This document shows positions 1-6,504 of a DNA stretch of 26,996 nucleotides, one piece after another. This DNA comes from RGIG3994 sp045589735 (GTDB lineage Bacteria > Bacillota > Clostridia > Oscillospirales > CAG-272). The translations under genes were made by a program, and so were the position numbers. Position 1 is the stretch's first letter; the number at the start of each line of letters is the position of its first letter. The stretch covers positions 1 to 26,996 of the forward strand of contig JAZNPQ010000040.1 in NCBI GenBank assembly GCA_045589735.1. The letters run 5' to 3'. The notes below the pieces were generated by a model, which did not search any database, had not been told where the DNA came from, and saw only the letters and a program-made list of their open reading frames with translations.

Positions 1-64
1 GTCGGTTGAAGATGTTGCTTTAAAGTGAATGCGCGCACTCCGTGATAAGCTCCGTGCTATCCCT

Positions 65-232
65 CACCGACCGCGTCCAAGCGGTCGGTGAAAGATGTAT
101 AAATACATAGGATAAACCATTTATTTTTGAAAGTTTTTGAAGATTCTTAAGAAACTTTTGTGCAAAAAGTTCCTTAAGTGGGGTGTGGGGCAAAGCCCCA
201 CATCTCAAAGGCTCCCCGTTAAATCCCAATTT
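65..232. repeat. Structured non-coding region with three strong hairpins
   Basis: The first 284 bases hold no gene I can support. They contain three good hairpins. At 65-90, CACCGACCGC and GCGGTCGGTG form a perfect 10-bp stem with a 6-nt loop. At 146-178 there is a 14-bp stem with one mismatch. At 184-202, TGTGGGGC and GCCCCACA flank an AAA loop. The region ends in TAAATCCCAATTT (220-232), a 13-mer that recurs at 1241-1253 at the right end of the inverted-repeat element. I infer an interspersed intergenic repeat of this genome, possibly starting before the window. The hairpins and the shared 13-mer are seen directly; the repeat nature is inferred. Confidence 0.45.
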
Positions 233-284
233 ATATGTCAAGCACCCGATTTTTAAATTTATTTAACAAATTAAATCCAAACTA

Positions 285-313
285 TTGAAAAAATTGCAGA
301 AAAATGTTATAAT
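285..313 (+). promoter_or_regulatory. Sigma-A promoter of the HdeD-like gene
   Basis: TTGAAA (285-290), a 17-bp spacer and a perfect TATAAT (308-313) lie about 55 bp upstream of the ATG at 368. Confidence 0.8.
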
Positions 314-367
314 ATGTGAGATGTATCAAAAAACACATCACAAAATCTTTGAAAGGAGTTTTTTACT

Positions 368-826
368 ATGGCAAAGAAAAAGAATTCGGAGCTTTTCTCG
401 TCTATTCTTTATATCATCGTCGGTATTCTTATCGCGGTATTTCCCGAAACAGCTCTTAGCTGGGCTATGACTATTGCGGGTATCGTATTTGTCGTTTCGG
501 GTATTCTTGATCTCGTAAAGAAGAACTGGGCAGGTGGAGCGGTCAGCCTTATTATAGGTATCGCTATTATAGTACTCGGAAATATTTTAAAAGATATTGT
601 TCTCCTCGTTCTCGGAATACTTGTCGCCGTTAAGGGTATTGTAGCTCTTATCGACGTATTCAAGAAGAGCAAGAAAAACGCTCTCGAGATACTCTTCCCG
701 ATACTTACCATCGTGATCGGTATCTTGTTGGCATTCGGCGGAATGCTTCACATTATTCTTGTCGTTGGCGGAATTCTTCTCGCTATCGACGGCGTTCTCG
801 GTCTTATCGGTGCGCTTAAGAAATAA
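368..826 (+). CDS. HdeD/DUF308-family small integral membrane protein
   Basis: This is a 152-residue protein with a short basic N-terminus (MAKKKN) followed by about six hydrophobic segments rich in Ile, Val and Gly, broken by short basic loops (around KKNWAGG and FKKSKKN). The repeated pattern of two helices and a turn, together with the length, fits the HdeD/DUF308 membrane family. Its biochemical role is poorly defined; in enteric bacteria HdeD is linked to acid resistance. The start is fixed by AAGGAG at 353-358, 9 nt before the ATG. It is a single-gene unit with its own promoter and terminator. Codons favour AAG, CTC and GTC more than most genes here, which suggests good expression. The fold class is fairly sure; no specific function can be given. 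Confidence 0.75.
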   Translation: MAKKKNSELFSSILYIIVGILIAVFPETALSWAMTIAGIVFVVSGILDLVKKNWAGGAVSLIIGIAIIVLGNILKDIVLLVLGILVAVKGIVALIDVFKKSKKNALEILFPILTIVIGILLAFGGMLHIILVVGGILLAIDGVLGLIGALKK

Positions 827-840
827 GCTTACATACCCAA

Positions 841-873
841 AAAAGATCAACTGTATTTGCAGTTGAGCTTTTT
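841..873 (+). terminator. Terminator after the HdeD-like gene
   Basis: TCAACTG (847-853) pairs with CAGTTGA (860-866) around a 6-nt loop, followed by GCTTTTTG. It lies 20 bp after the stop codon. Confidence 0.75.
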
Positions 874-886
874 GTTCGGATATTTA

Positions 887-1258
887 TTCAAATTTTGATT
901 TGTCGAACTGTTAAGCGCGAAGCGTTTGAAGTTTCGCTCAAGCCTTTTTAAAGGCTTGTCGGAGCCGCCGCGATCGGCGGGCGCCTCCGCAGAGGCGAAA
1001 CATCCTTTTCGGCGTGTTCTTTTTTGCCAAGCTTTTTTCTTTGCGCCTTTTGCCACAAAGAAAAAAGCGGGTGAAAACCGTGGAAAAGCATCGCATAGGA
1101 CGGGGACCCACCACTTGTGTGGTTCCCCGACCCCCTCCGTGGCGCTTTTTTGCACAGGGTATTTCGCCCTCTGCTTGAGTCCCGACAGGCCTTTAAAAAG
1201 GCTTGAGCGAAACTTCAAACGCTTCGCCCTGACAGCGCGATAAATCCCAATTTGTTTG
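887..1258. repeat. Inverted-repeat element, ~370 bp, non-coding (MITE-like or structured repeat)
   Basis: Positions 917-962 and 1182-1227 are inverted repeats matching at 45 of 46 bases. The symmetry continues imperfectly outward to about 887 and 1258, where the right end carries TAAATCCCAATTT and the left end a diverged complement. The ~220-bp core holds further hairpins: CCGCC/GGCGG near 966-982, GCCTC/GAGGC near 981-997, a 12-bp CTTTTTTCTTTG/CAAAGAAAAAAG stem near 1030-1068, and a GGGGA/TCCCC stem near 1099-1125. I see no credible gene in it: reading frames cross both arms and give low-complexity products rich in Arg and Cys. It could be a non-autonomous transposable element or a structured intergenic repeat. 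No transposase and no clear target-site duplication is visible. Confidence 0.7.
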
Positions 1259-1269
1259 AATTTTAATAT

Positions 1270-1303
1270 CAAAAAAGCACCCCGTCTCACAACGAGACGG
1301 GGT
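1270..1303 (-). terminator. Terminator of the first SH3b lipoprotein gene
   Basis: CCCCGTCTC (1280-1288) and GAGACGGGG (1294-1302) form a 9-bp stem with a 5-nt loop. On the minus strand a U-tract follows (A-run at 1271-1276). It is almost identical to the terminator at 2671-2701. Confidence 0.9.
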
Positions 1304-1318
1304 ATAGTACATAATGTT

Positions 1319-2608
1319 TTATTCTTCTGTTTCAAAAACCGGCTTTGTTGTGGAAATAACCGAGTTTCTCATGTATATTGTAACTGTTTCGTTTGTTTCT
1401 GCGTTAACGTATGTAAGCTTACTCCAACCAAGTGTTTCGTCACCATTTTCAACAGTCTTTGCAATTGTTGTGAACTCTGTTCCTGCGGGAAGAATACCTG
1501 CTATCTTGCTTCTGTTGGGTGAGGAATAGTAGTTGACGCTGGCGTTTACCGGTTTGTTATTATAATCGGTGGGACAAACGTAAACTGTTTCACAGGCACC
1601 GGAAACAGGAGTAAATTCCGAATCGGGAACATCAGTTTCGACCAATGGTATTGATGTGGTTGTGTCCGCAGGCTTTTCCTCAACAAGATAATCACTTGAT
1701 AGGTATGCTATAGATCCGTTAAATTTAATAAGTGTCCAAGTTTCGTTTTCTGCTACTGCTGTGATCTTATCCTGATAATTGAGTACGCCGATAATATTTC
1801 CCGAATCGGAAACAGGCGCGCTGCGTACATTGAGCTTGGTTGTGTTTACGTAAAGAGTCTTTGGATTGTCAAAGACGGTAAATCCGGAAGGAATACTGTC
1901 AAATATCGGATCTCTTGCGGTGGTTATTGCATTTCCCAAAGTTACGGGTGCTGCATTGCCGAGATTTATTACCGTAGGAGTTAAAATAGTATTATTGATA
2001 ATCAGCTTATCTCCGATGTATGAAAAAGTGTAATCAACAGATGGTTTATCATTTACCGTAAATGTTATAATCTCTTTGCTCACGGTGTAAGTACCGGAAG
2101 CAGTAGTTTCCGTTCCTATAAAATAGAATGAACCGTTGGGAAGGAGCTCTAAAACACTTTCAGAACCCGATAAGTCGTAAATTCCAGGGAGTATAGATTT
2201 AGTGATGCTCTTCCAAAAATCATAGATGGTAAGACTGTTGCTTCCTTTTTCGTAATCCTTGGGGGCGGAGTCGGTGTGATTGAATTTTATACTGTCAATC
2301 ATAATATAGTCTCCGTCTTTTTGCTCGAACGAAAAAAGTACTTTGTTTTTACTGCTGTCTTCAATTTCTATTTCGTCCTTTGATATATTGATACTGAACG
2401 AATGAGACTCGGAGCCATTGTCATCAACTGCCAAAAGAGTATCTTCTTTTTCATTGAAACAAATATAATACTTTATATCTCCGTCTTTATAGCAATACCA
2501 ATAACTTTCTTCTGCTTTCTCTTCCTCCTCATCGATGCAAGAGACTAGAGAAATTGCTGACAAAAAGCATAATACGGTTACAAGAAAAATGCTTAAACGT
2601 TTTAACAT
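1319..2608 (-). CDS. Lipoprotein with two SH3b-like domains
   Basis: This is a 429-residue secreted lipoprotein. A hydrophobic signal peptide ends in LVSC with the lipid-anchored Cys at residue 24, followed by an acidic linker. Residues ~35-215 hold two beta-rich segments; the second (about 143-215, starting PGIYDLSG) resembles lipocalin-like extracellular domains. Residues ~250-315 form a bacterial SH3 domain (motif TKLNVRSAP), and a second, more diverged SH3-like unit (ETVYVCP, NYYSSPNRSK) leads to the C-terminus. Bacterial SH3 domains usually bind cell-wall peptides; no catalytic domain is seen. The C-terminal ~190 residues are paralogous to the next gene, while the N-terminal half is unique. 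The start has GGAGG at 2616-2620 and an upstream promoter. The ligand is unknown. Confidence 0.8.
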   Translation of the reverse strand: MLKRLSIFLVTVLCFLSAISLVSCIDEEEEKAEESYWYCYKDGDIKYYICFNEKEDTLLAVDDNGSESHSFSINISKDEIEIEDSSKNKVLFSFEQKDGDYIMIDSIKFNHTDSAPKDYEKGSNSLTIYDFWKSITKSILPGIYDLSGSESVLELLPNGSFYFIGTETTASGTYTVSKEIITFTVNDKPSVDYTFSYIGDKLIINNTILTPTVINLGNAAPVTLGNAITTARDPIFDSIPSGFTVFDNPKTLYVNTTKLNVRSAPVSDSGNIIGVLNYQDKITAVAENETWTLIKFNGSIAYLSSDYLVEEKPADTTTSIPLVETDVPDSEFTPVSGACETVYVCPTDYNNKPVNASVNYYSSPNRSKIAGILPAGTEFTTIAKTVENGDETLGWSKLTYVNAETNETVTIYMRNSVISTTKPVFETEE

Positions 2609-2639
2609 AATATATCCTCCAAATGATATTTGTTATCTT

Positions 2640-2668
2640 ATTTTATCATAATATAATTTTTTTGTCAA
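2640..2668 (-). promoter_or_regulatory. Sigma-A promoter of the 429-aa lipoprotein
   Basis: On the minus strand TTGACA (2663-2668), 17 bp, TAAAAT (2640-2645). The -35 box sits next to the U-tract of the upstream paralogue's terminator, so the two genes are separate transcription units. Confidence 0.75.
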
Positions 2669-2670
2669 TA

Positions 2671-2701
2671 TAAAAAGCACCCCGTCTCAACGAGACGGGG
2701 T
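2671..2701 (-). terminator. Terminator of the second SH3b lipoprotein gene
   Basis: CCCCGTCTC (2680-2688), a 3-nt loop and GAGACGGGG (2692-2700), followed on the minus strand by a U-tract. Same stem as 1270-1303, differing by a 2-nt loop deletion. Confidence 0.9.
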
Positions 2702-2715
2702 ATAGTACATAATGT

Positions 2716-3426
2716 TTATTCTTCTGTTTCAAAAACGGGCTTTGTTGTCGAAACAACAGAGTTTCTCATGTATATTGTAACTGTTTCGTTTGTTTCTGCA
2801 TCAACGTATGTCAGCTTACTCCAACCGTCACCGTCTGCATTCTCTGTGGTCTTTGCGACTCTTGTGAGTTCTGTACCTGCATCAAGAGTTCCTGCACCTT
2901 TGCTTCTGTTAGGCGCAGAATAATAATGTGCTTTACCAGTGGTCGGTGTAGGATTTCCATTATTGTCATACGGACAAACGTAAACAGTTTCACCTGCATC
3001 ACCGATAGGAGAGAACTCGCTGTCGGGAACATCGGTTCCAGTAGAAATTGTGCCTTCTGTTGTCTCAGCGGGCTTCTTGTCTACAAGATAGTCACCGGAT
3101 ACGTATGCGCCGGAACCGTTGTATTTTATATATACCCATCCGTCAGCGTTTTCACCAAGAGCAGTTACCTTATCCTGATAATTGAGAGTGCCGACACCGT
3201 TGCCATCAACAACCTTAGGCGCACTACGAACATTAAGCTTTGTTGTGTTTACGTAAAGAGTCTTGGGTGAAGCAAAAGCTGTGAATCCGTCGGGAATATC
3301 AACGGGATCGTTGTTTTCGGTCTCTTCGTGGCCCAGTGTTGTATCTTCGGGATCGTCTTTTCCGCAGGATACGAATACGGAAAGGACCATTATAAGTGCA
3401 AGTGCGAGTATAAGTAATTTCTTCAT
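2716..3426 (-). CDS. Shorter lipoprotein with two SH3b-like domains, paralogue of the 429-aa protein
   Basis: This 236-residue lipoprotein has a signal peptide ending in FVSC (Cys at residue 21), an acidic Asp/Glu/Thr-rich linker, then one SH3b domain (LYVNTTKLNVRSAP, ~55-120) and a second SH3-like unit (ETVYVCP, HYYSAPNRSK, ~140-225). From LYVNTTKLNVRSAP to the final KPVFETEE it matches the C-terminal half of the neighbouring 429-aa protein, so it is a minimal version without the lipocalin-like part. Its place is the outer face of the membrane, probably near peptidoglycan. AAAGGAG precedes the ATG, and a consensus promoter and its own terminator frame it. SH3b assignment is good; the role is unknown. 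Confidence 0.8.
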   Translation of the reverse strand: MKKLLILALALIMVLSVFVSCGKDDPEDTTLGHEETENNDPVDIPDGFTAFASPKTLYVNTTKLNVRSAPKVVDGNGVGTLNYQDKVTALGENADGWVYIKYNGSGAYVSGDYLVDKKPAETTEGTISTGTDVPDSEFSPIGDAGETVYVCPYDNNGNPTPTTGKAHYYSAPNRSKGAGTLDAGTELTRVAKTTENADGDGWSKLTYVDAETNETVTIYMRNSVVSTTKPVFETEE

Positions 3427-3475
3427 TTTTCTTCTCCTTTTAAGATTTTGTTCCTTATTTTTTTAATACAGACTA

Positions 3476-3504
3476 ATAATACCACATATAGCGGTGGTTG
3501 TCAA
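3476..3504 (-). promoter_or_regulatory. Sigma-A promoter of the 236-aa lipoprotein
   Basis: On the minus strand TTGACA (3499-3504), 17 bp, TATTAT (3476-3481). The spacer contains an ACCAC-N8-GTGGT dyad (minus-strand reading) that could be a repressor site. The upstream udp-like gene stops only 19 bp away and has no visible terminator, so read-through is possible. Confidence 0.75.
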
Positions 3505-3522
3505 GTAAGATTTTAAAAAAAA

Positions 3523-4308
3523 TCAATATTTTGTGTTTTTGCCTTCGACAGAAATCAATCTTTTAAGAGCGCCTACGGCAATTTTTATCGCTTTATCGGT
3601 GTCGTGCTTTTCTTCGTTACCCGTGTCAAGTCCTGCGCTGAATCGTTCCTGATTCCAAATAACATGAAACACCGCACCTGCCGACAGACCGAGAGAGGCT
3701 GCAACCGTGAATATCGTTGACGCTTCCATTTCGGACGCAAGTACGTGAAGACGCTTCCAAGCCTCCCATTTTGCAGTCAACTCAGAGCTTACAGGCATAC
3801 GCGACGGTGAGTGCTGACCGTAAAACGAATCCTTACTCTGCACAACTCCCACATGGTACGGAATTCCTAATTCTTTAGCCGATTCAGCAAGAGCTAAGGT
3901 GACGTCAAAGCTTGCGGTCGCGGGGTATTCGCTTGGCGCGTACTCGTGAGAGGTGCCGTCCTGCCTTACGGCTGACATAGCTATTACCGAGTCTCCCGAA
4001 CAAACGGGAAGTGCAATACCACCGCAAGTGCCGACACGTATAAAGGTCTTGACTCCGACAGCGGCAAGCTCTTCAACCGCAATAGCCGAAGAAGGACCTC
4101 CGATACCCGTCGAGCATACCGACACGCGTTTGCCGAGAAGGTAACCTCTCCATATCGTATACTCTCTGTTTGACGAGAGAAATTCCGGATCGTCAAAATA
4201 TGCCGCTATTTTTTCACATCTACCGGGATCTCCCGGAAGAAGACAGTATTCACCGCAGTCTCCGTTGTGACATTTCAGGTGAAATTGTTCATTATGGTCT
4301 TTAAGCAT
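3523..4308 (-). CDS. udp: Nucleoside phosphorylase, uridine phosphorylase-like
   Basis: This 261-residue cytosolic enzyme of the PNP/UDP phosphorylase family splits a nucleoside with phosphate into base and ribose-1-phosphate for salvage. Visible motifs are the phosphate-binding LPGDPGR (residues 24-30), STGIGGPS (~66-73), RVGTCGG (91-97) and the ribose-binding EME at 193-195 (SEMEAST). Length is close to E. coli Udp (253). The STGIGGPS...EEL and RVGTCGG pattern favours uridine over purine specificity, but purine or wider specificity cannot be excluded. AGGAGG at 4315-4320 sets the start. The ATG overlaps the end of an upstream 69-codon ORF by 8 nt, so translation may be coupled. Confidence 0.85.
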   Translation of the reverse strand: MLKDHNEQFHLKCHNGDCGEYCLLPGDPGRCEKIAAYFDDPEFLSSNREYTIWRGYLLGKRVSVCSTGIGGPSSAIAVEELAAVGVKTFIRVGTCGGIALPVCSGDSVIAMSAVRQDGTSHEYAPSEYPATASFDVTLALAESAKELGIPYHVGVVQSKDSFYGQHSPSRMPVSSELTAKWEAWKRLHVLASEMEASTIFTVAASLGLSAGAVFHVIWNQERFSAGLDTGNEEKHDTDKAIKIAVGALKRLISVEGKNTKY

Positions 4309-4510
4309 AACACGCCTCCTTAAAAAAGGCTTTTTGACCGCTTTTTGAACGCTGGCAGATAGGAAAGAGCGCGAGACTATAGCTCCAATATCCGAAATCC
4401 CCCTTATCGGATGCGCTCGCTGCCGTTGCCCTTGAAAATGCCGATACGTGCTCGGCGTCGGACATTGATACGGTCGGAATCAAAAGCCCGTTTTCGATGG
4501 AATAGAACAT
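4301..4510 (-). CDS. Small upstream ORF, 69 aa, unknown (possible leader or coupled small protein)
   Basis: The ORF begins with ATG at 4508-4510, 5 nt after a strong AAGGGGGG Shine-Dalgarno (4516-4523), and lies just downstream of a consensus promoter. It ends in TAA overlapping the udp-like start codon by 8 nt. The product (MFYSIENG...KEACYA) has no signal peptide, transmembrane segment or motif I recognise, and it is rich in Ser and Ala. Placement supports real translation, either as a leader peptide coupling translation to the phosphorylase gene or as a small protein. Chance is possible, as no homology can be checked here. Confidence 0.4.
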   Translation of the reverse strand: MFYSIENGLLIPTVSMSDAEHVSAFSRATAASASDKGDFGYWSYSLALFPICQRSKSGQKAFFKEACYA

Positions 4511-4547
4511 ATTATCCCCCCTTGAACAATATTTTCCTACATAGATT

Positions 4548-4576
4548 ATTATATCACACTTTCATGTTTAAAACAA
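4548..4576 (-). promoter_or_regulatory. Sigma-A promoter of the udp-like operon
   Basis: On the minus strand TTGTTT (4571-4576), 17 bp, TATAAT (4548-4553), about 38 bp upstream of the 69-codon ORF. Confidence 0.7.
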
Positions 4577-4606
4577 GGTATATTTTTCTTTTTTTTAGAA
4601 ATAATA
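4577..4606 (+). promoter_or_regulatory. Possible sigma-G-type promoter of spoVAD-spoVAE
   Basis: GGTATA (4577-4582), 17 bp, AATAATA (4600-4606) is near the forespore sigma-G pattern (GMATA / CATWHTA) but lacks the leading C of the -10. Expected because spoVA genes are forespore-expressed in Bacillus. The AT-rich sequence makes chance matches likely. Confidence 0.3.
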
Positions 4607-4635
4607 TTTTTGAAAATAAAAATCGGTGGTGACTT

Positions 4636-5625
4636 ATGGCAAAGGGAATTATAAAGCTTGATTCGGGTATTATTTCGTCGGCGGCTATAGTTGGGAAAAA
4701 GGAACATGACGGACCTCTCGGCGGTTTTTTTGATATGTATTCAGAGGATGACAGATTTGATTGCGACACGTGGGAATCTGCCGAAAGCGAGCTTCAAAGG
4801 CGAACCTTCGGACTTGCTATGAACAAAGCGGGATACTCGGAAAAAGATATCGGTGTACTGTTTGCAGGAGACCTTCTTAATCAATGCGTTGGGGCGTCTT
4901 ACGGATTGCTCGATTTTGATATACCTTATATGGGAATCTACGGCGCTTGTTCAAATGCCGCTGAGGGGATGATACTCGCATCGGTTATGACATCGTACGG
5001 TATATACAAAACAGCGGCGGCGGTCACATCGTCACATTTTTGCTCTGCGGAGCGTCAATACAGAACACCCCTTGAGTACGGTGCGCAAAGAACCCCAACT
5101 GCGCAGAGAACGGTAACGGGAGCAGGTGCATTTATTATAGGAAAGAAAGGCAAGGTCAGAATAACCGAGGGACTCCCCGGAATAGTGAGAGAGAAGGGAA
5201 TATCGGATGCCGCAAACATGGGCGCGGCAATGGCGCCTGCAGCGCTTGATACGCTTATCAGGTACTTCCGAGAAAGCGAAAAAAAGCCCTCTGATTTCGA
5301 TATGATACTGACAGGAGACCTCGGGCGTGAGGGCGGTGACATACTTTGCGACCTTGCACACGCCGAAGGTTATGATATTTCAAAGAATTACAACGATTGC
5401 GGACTTATGATATACTCGAGCGATCCTCAGGACGTTCACGCAGGCGGTTCGGGGTGCGGCTGCTCGGCAAGTGTCATGGCATCTTATATTATACCTAAGC
5501 TTGAGCGCGGAGAGCTTGAAAGAATACTTTTTATAGGAACGGGTGCTATGATGAGTCCGTCAAGCCTTCAGCAGGGCTTGCCGATTCCTGCCGTGGCTCA
5601 TCTCGTGCATCTGTCGGGAGAATAA
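4636..5625 (+). CDS. spoVAD: Stage V sporulation protein AD
   Basis: SpoVAD is a thiolase-fold protein of the SpoVA channel, which moves dipicolinic acid into the forespore and out at germination; in Bacillus it binds DPA and sits on the outer face of the inner spore membrane. The 329 residues match the family length (~338). Family stretches seen are GACSNAAEGM (~98-107), TSSHFCSAERQYR (~135-147), LTGDLGREGGDI (~224-235) and GGSGCGCSASV (~272-282). It resembles ketoacyl synthases in fold but is not a fatty-acid enzyme. The start follows a GGTGGTGA Shine-Dalgarno. The stop directly abuts the spoVAE start. spoVAC, usually just upstream, is absent; a divergent nucleoside phosphorylase unit lies there. 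Confidence 0.93.
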   Translation: MAKGIIKLDSGIISSAAIVGKKEHDGPLGGFFDMYSEDDRFDCDTWESAESELQRRTFGLAMNKAGYSEKDIGVLFAGDLLNQCVGASYGLLDFDIPYMGIYGACSNAAEGMILASVMTSYGIYKTAAAVTSSHFCSAERQYRTPLEYGAQRTPTAQRTVTGAGAFIIGKKGKVRITEGLPGIVREKGISDAANMGAAMAPAALDTLIRYFRESEKKPSDFDMILTGDLGREGGDILCDLAHAEGYDISKNYNDCGLMIYSSDPQDVHAGGSGCGCSASVMASYIIPKLERGELERILFIGTGAMMSPSSLQQGLPIPAVAHLVHLSGE

Positions 5626-5991
5626 ATGGAAAAAATAATGAATTTTGTGTGGGCTTTCGTAGTAGGCGGCGCTTTTTGTGTTATTGCCCAAATATTACTT
5701 GATAAAACTAAGCTGACCCCGGCGAGAATCCTTGTAGGCTACGTCACGGTCGGTGTCTTTCTCGGCGCCGTTGGACTTTATAAACCGCTTGTCGAATTTG
5801 CGGGAGCGGGAGCTACAACACCTCTTACAGGCTTTGGATATTTAATATCGGAAGGAATAAAAAGGGCTGTTGATGAAAAAGGATTTTTGGGGATTTTCAC
5901 CGGTGGAATAACAGCCGCCGCAGGCGGAATTTCCGCAGCACTAATATTCGGTTATCTCGCGGCTATCATTTTCAAAGGGAAGACAAAATAA
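5626..5991 (+). CDS. spoVAE: Stage V sporulation protein AE (SpoVAEb type)
   Basis: This 121-residue membrane protein is part of the SpoVA dipicolinate channel. It begins with a hydrophobic segment (FVWAFVVGGAFCVIAQILL), then the conserved LTPARILVGYVTVGVFLGAVG, a Gly/Ala-rich loop (FAGAGATTPLTGFG) and further helices, ending in a basic FKGKTK tail. Length and pattern match SpoVAE/SpoVAEb. The ATG immediately follows the spoVAD stop with no gap, so the two are co-translated. A strong terminator follows. SpoVAEb normally works with SpoVAC, which must be encoded elsewhere if the channel is of standard type. Confidence 0.92.
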   Translation: MEKIMNFVWAFVVGGAFCVIAQILLDKTKLTPARILVGYVTVGVFLGAVGLYKPLVEFAGAGATTPLTGFGYLISEGIKRAVDEKGFLGIFTGGITAAAGGISAALIFGYLAAIIFKGKTK

Positions 5992-6010
5992 ATATATTAT
6001 ATATATGTAG

Positions 6011-6049
6011 AAAAAACGAACGCAAATCCGCTTTTTGCGTTCGTTTTTT
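6011..6049 (+). terminator. Terminator of spoVAD-spoVAE
   Basis: CGAACGCAAA (6017-6026) pairs with TTTGCGTTCG (6034-6043). An A-run precedes it and a T6 tract follows. Confidence 0.9.
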
Positions 6050-6326
6050 GATGAAAAAGTATGGATAATAGGGAGAAATATAAAATAAAAAATCAAGAAA
6101 AAATTGTAAAAACTGCACAAACATTTTTTGGTAAAAATTTAAAAAATCATTCTGCTTTTATTAAAATGTGATACCATAATAAGAGATAAATGTAAAATAA
6201 AGTAAAAAATTAATTAAAATGGTAGTAAGCAGGGCTTTTGAGAACAAAAAAATCTAAAAAAAGAAAGAGAATTTGAAAAAAATCATTATTTGCGTAATAT
6301 TTTTAAATATTTTTTTGATTTACCTA
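6050..6326. other. AT-rich gene-free stretch upstream of the dcw operon
   Basis: No ORF or RNA gene is supported here. The DNA is A-rich with phased A-runs and could act as an UP-like or bent region for the mraZ promoter. A weaker second promoter candidate, TTGAAA (6273-6278), 16 bp, TAATAT (6295-6300), lies near its end. Confidence 0.4.
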
Positions 6327-6355
6327 TTGCGTTTTGTGGTTGTATGTTGTATAAT
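6327..6355 (+). promoter_or_regulatory. Sigma-A promoter of the dcw operon (mraZ promoter)
   Basis: TTGCGT (6327-6332), 17 bp, TATAAT (6350-6355). Transcription would begin near 6362, giving a leader of about 140 nt before mraZ. Confidence 0.8.
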
Positions 6356-6364
6356 ATAAGCACA

Positions 6365-6394
6365 TCGGTGGTGGAAAGTGGTTCTGAGTGGAGC
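6365..6394 (+). promoter_or_regulatory. Putative MraZ operator: three GTGG boxes with 10-bp period
   Basis: GTGG occurs at 6368, 6378 and 6388, exactly one helical turn apart, starting 13 bp after the -10 box. The middle box reads AAAGTGGTTC. MraZ is known to bind short direct repeats with 10-bp period at its own promoter (TGGG-type boxes in E. coli, AAAGTG-type boxes in Mollicutes). Position and periodicity fit autorepression; the match to this MraZ is inferred. Confidence 0.6.
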
Positions 6395-6504
6395 AATATA
6401 ACACAAAATACACGGCTAATTCGAGGCTCGTGGCGAAAATGCTCCAGGGAGACGATCTGCAAACCGAAGAGTTGCATCCAAAATTCACGAAAGGAGTCGG
6501 AATA

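Noticed and set aside
847..1335. Open frames on both strands across the inverted-repeat element (162 aa minus, 105 aa plus)
   Set aside because: They run through both repeat arms, give mirror-image low-complexity products rich in Arg, Lys and Ala, and have no convincing ribosome site.
4636..5625. Ketoacyl-synthase or thiolase annotation for the thiolase-fold protein
   Set aside because: The SpoVAD-specific stretches, the adjacent spoVAE and the lack of fatty-acid genes favour SpoVAD.
6388..6504. N-terminal extension of MraZ from GTG at 6388
   Set aside because: No ribosome site, it overlaps the GTGG boxes, and ATG at 6505 has AAAGGAG and gives the family length.
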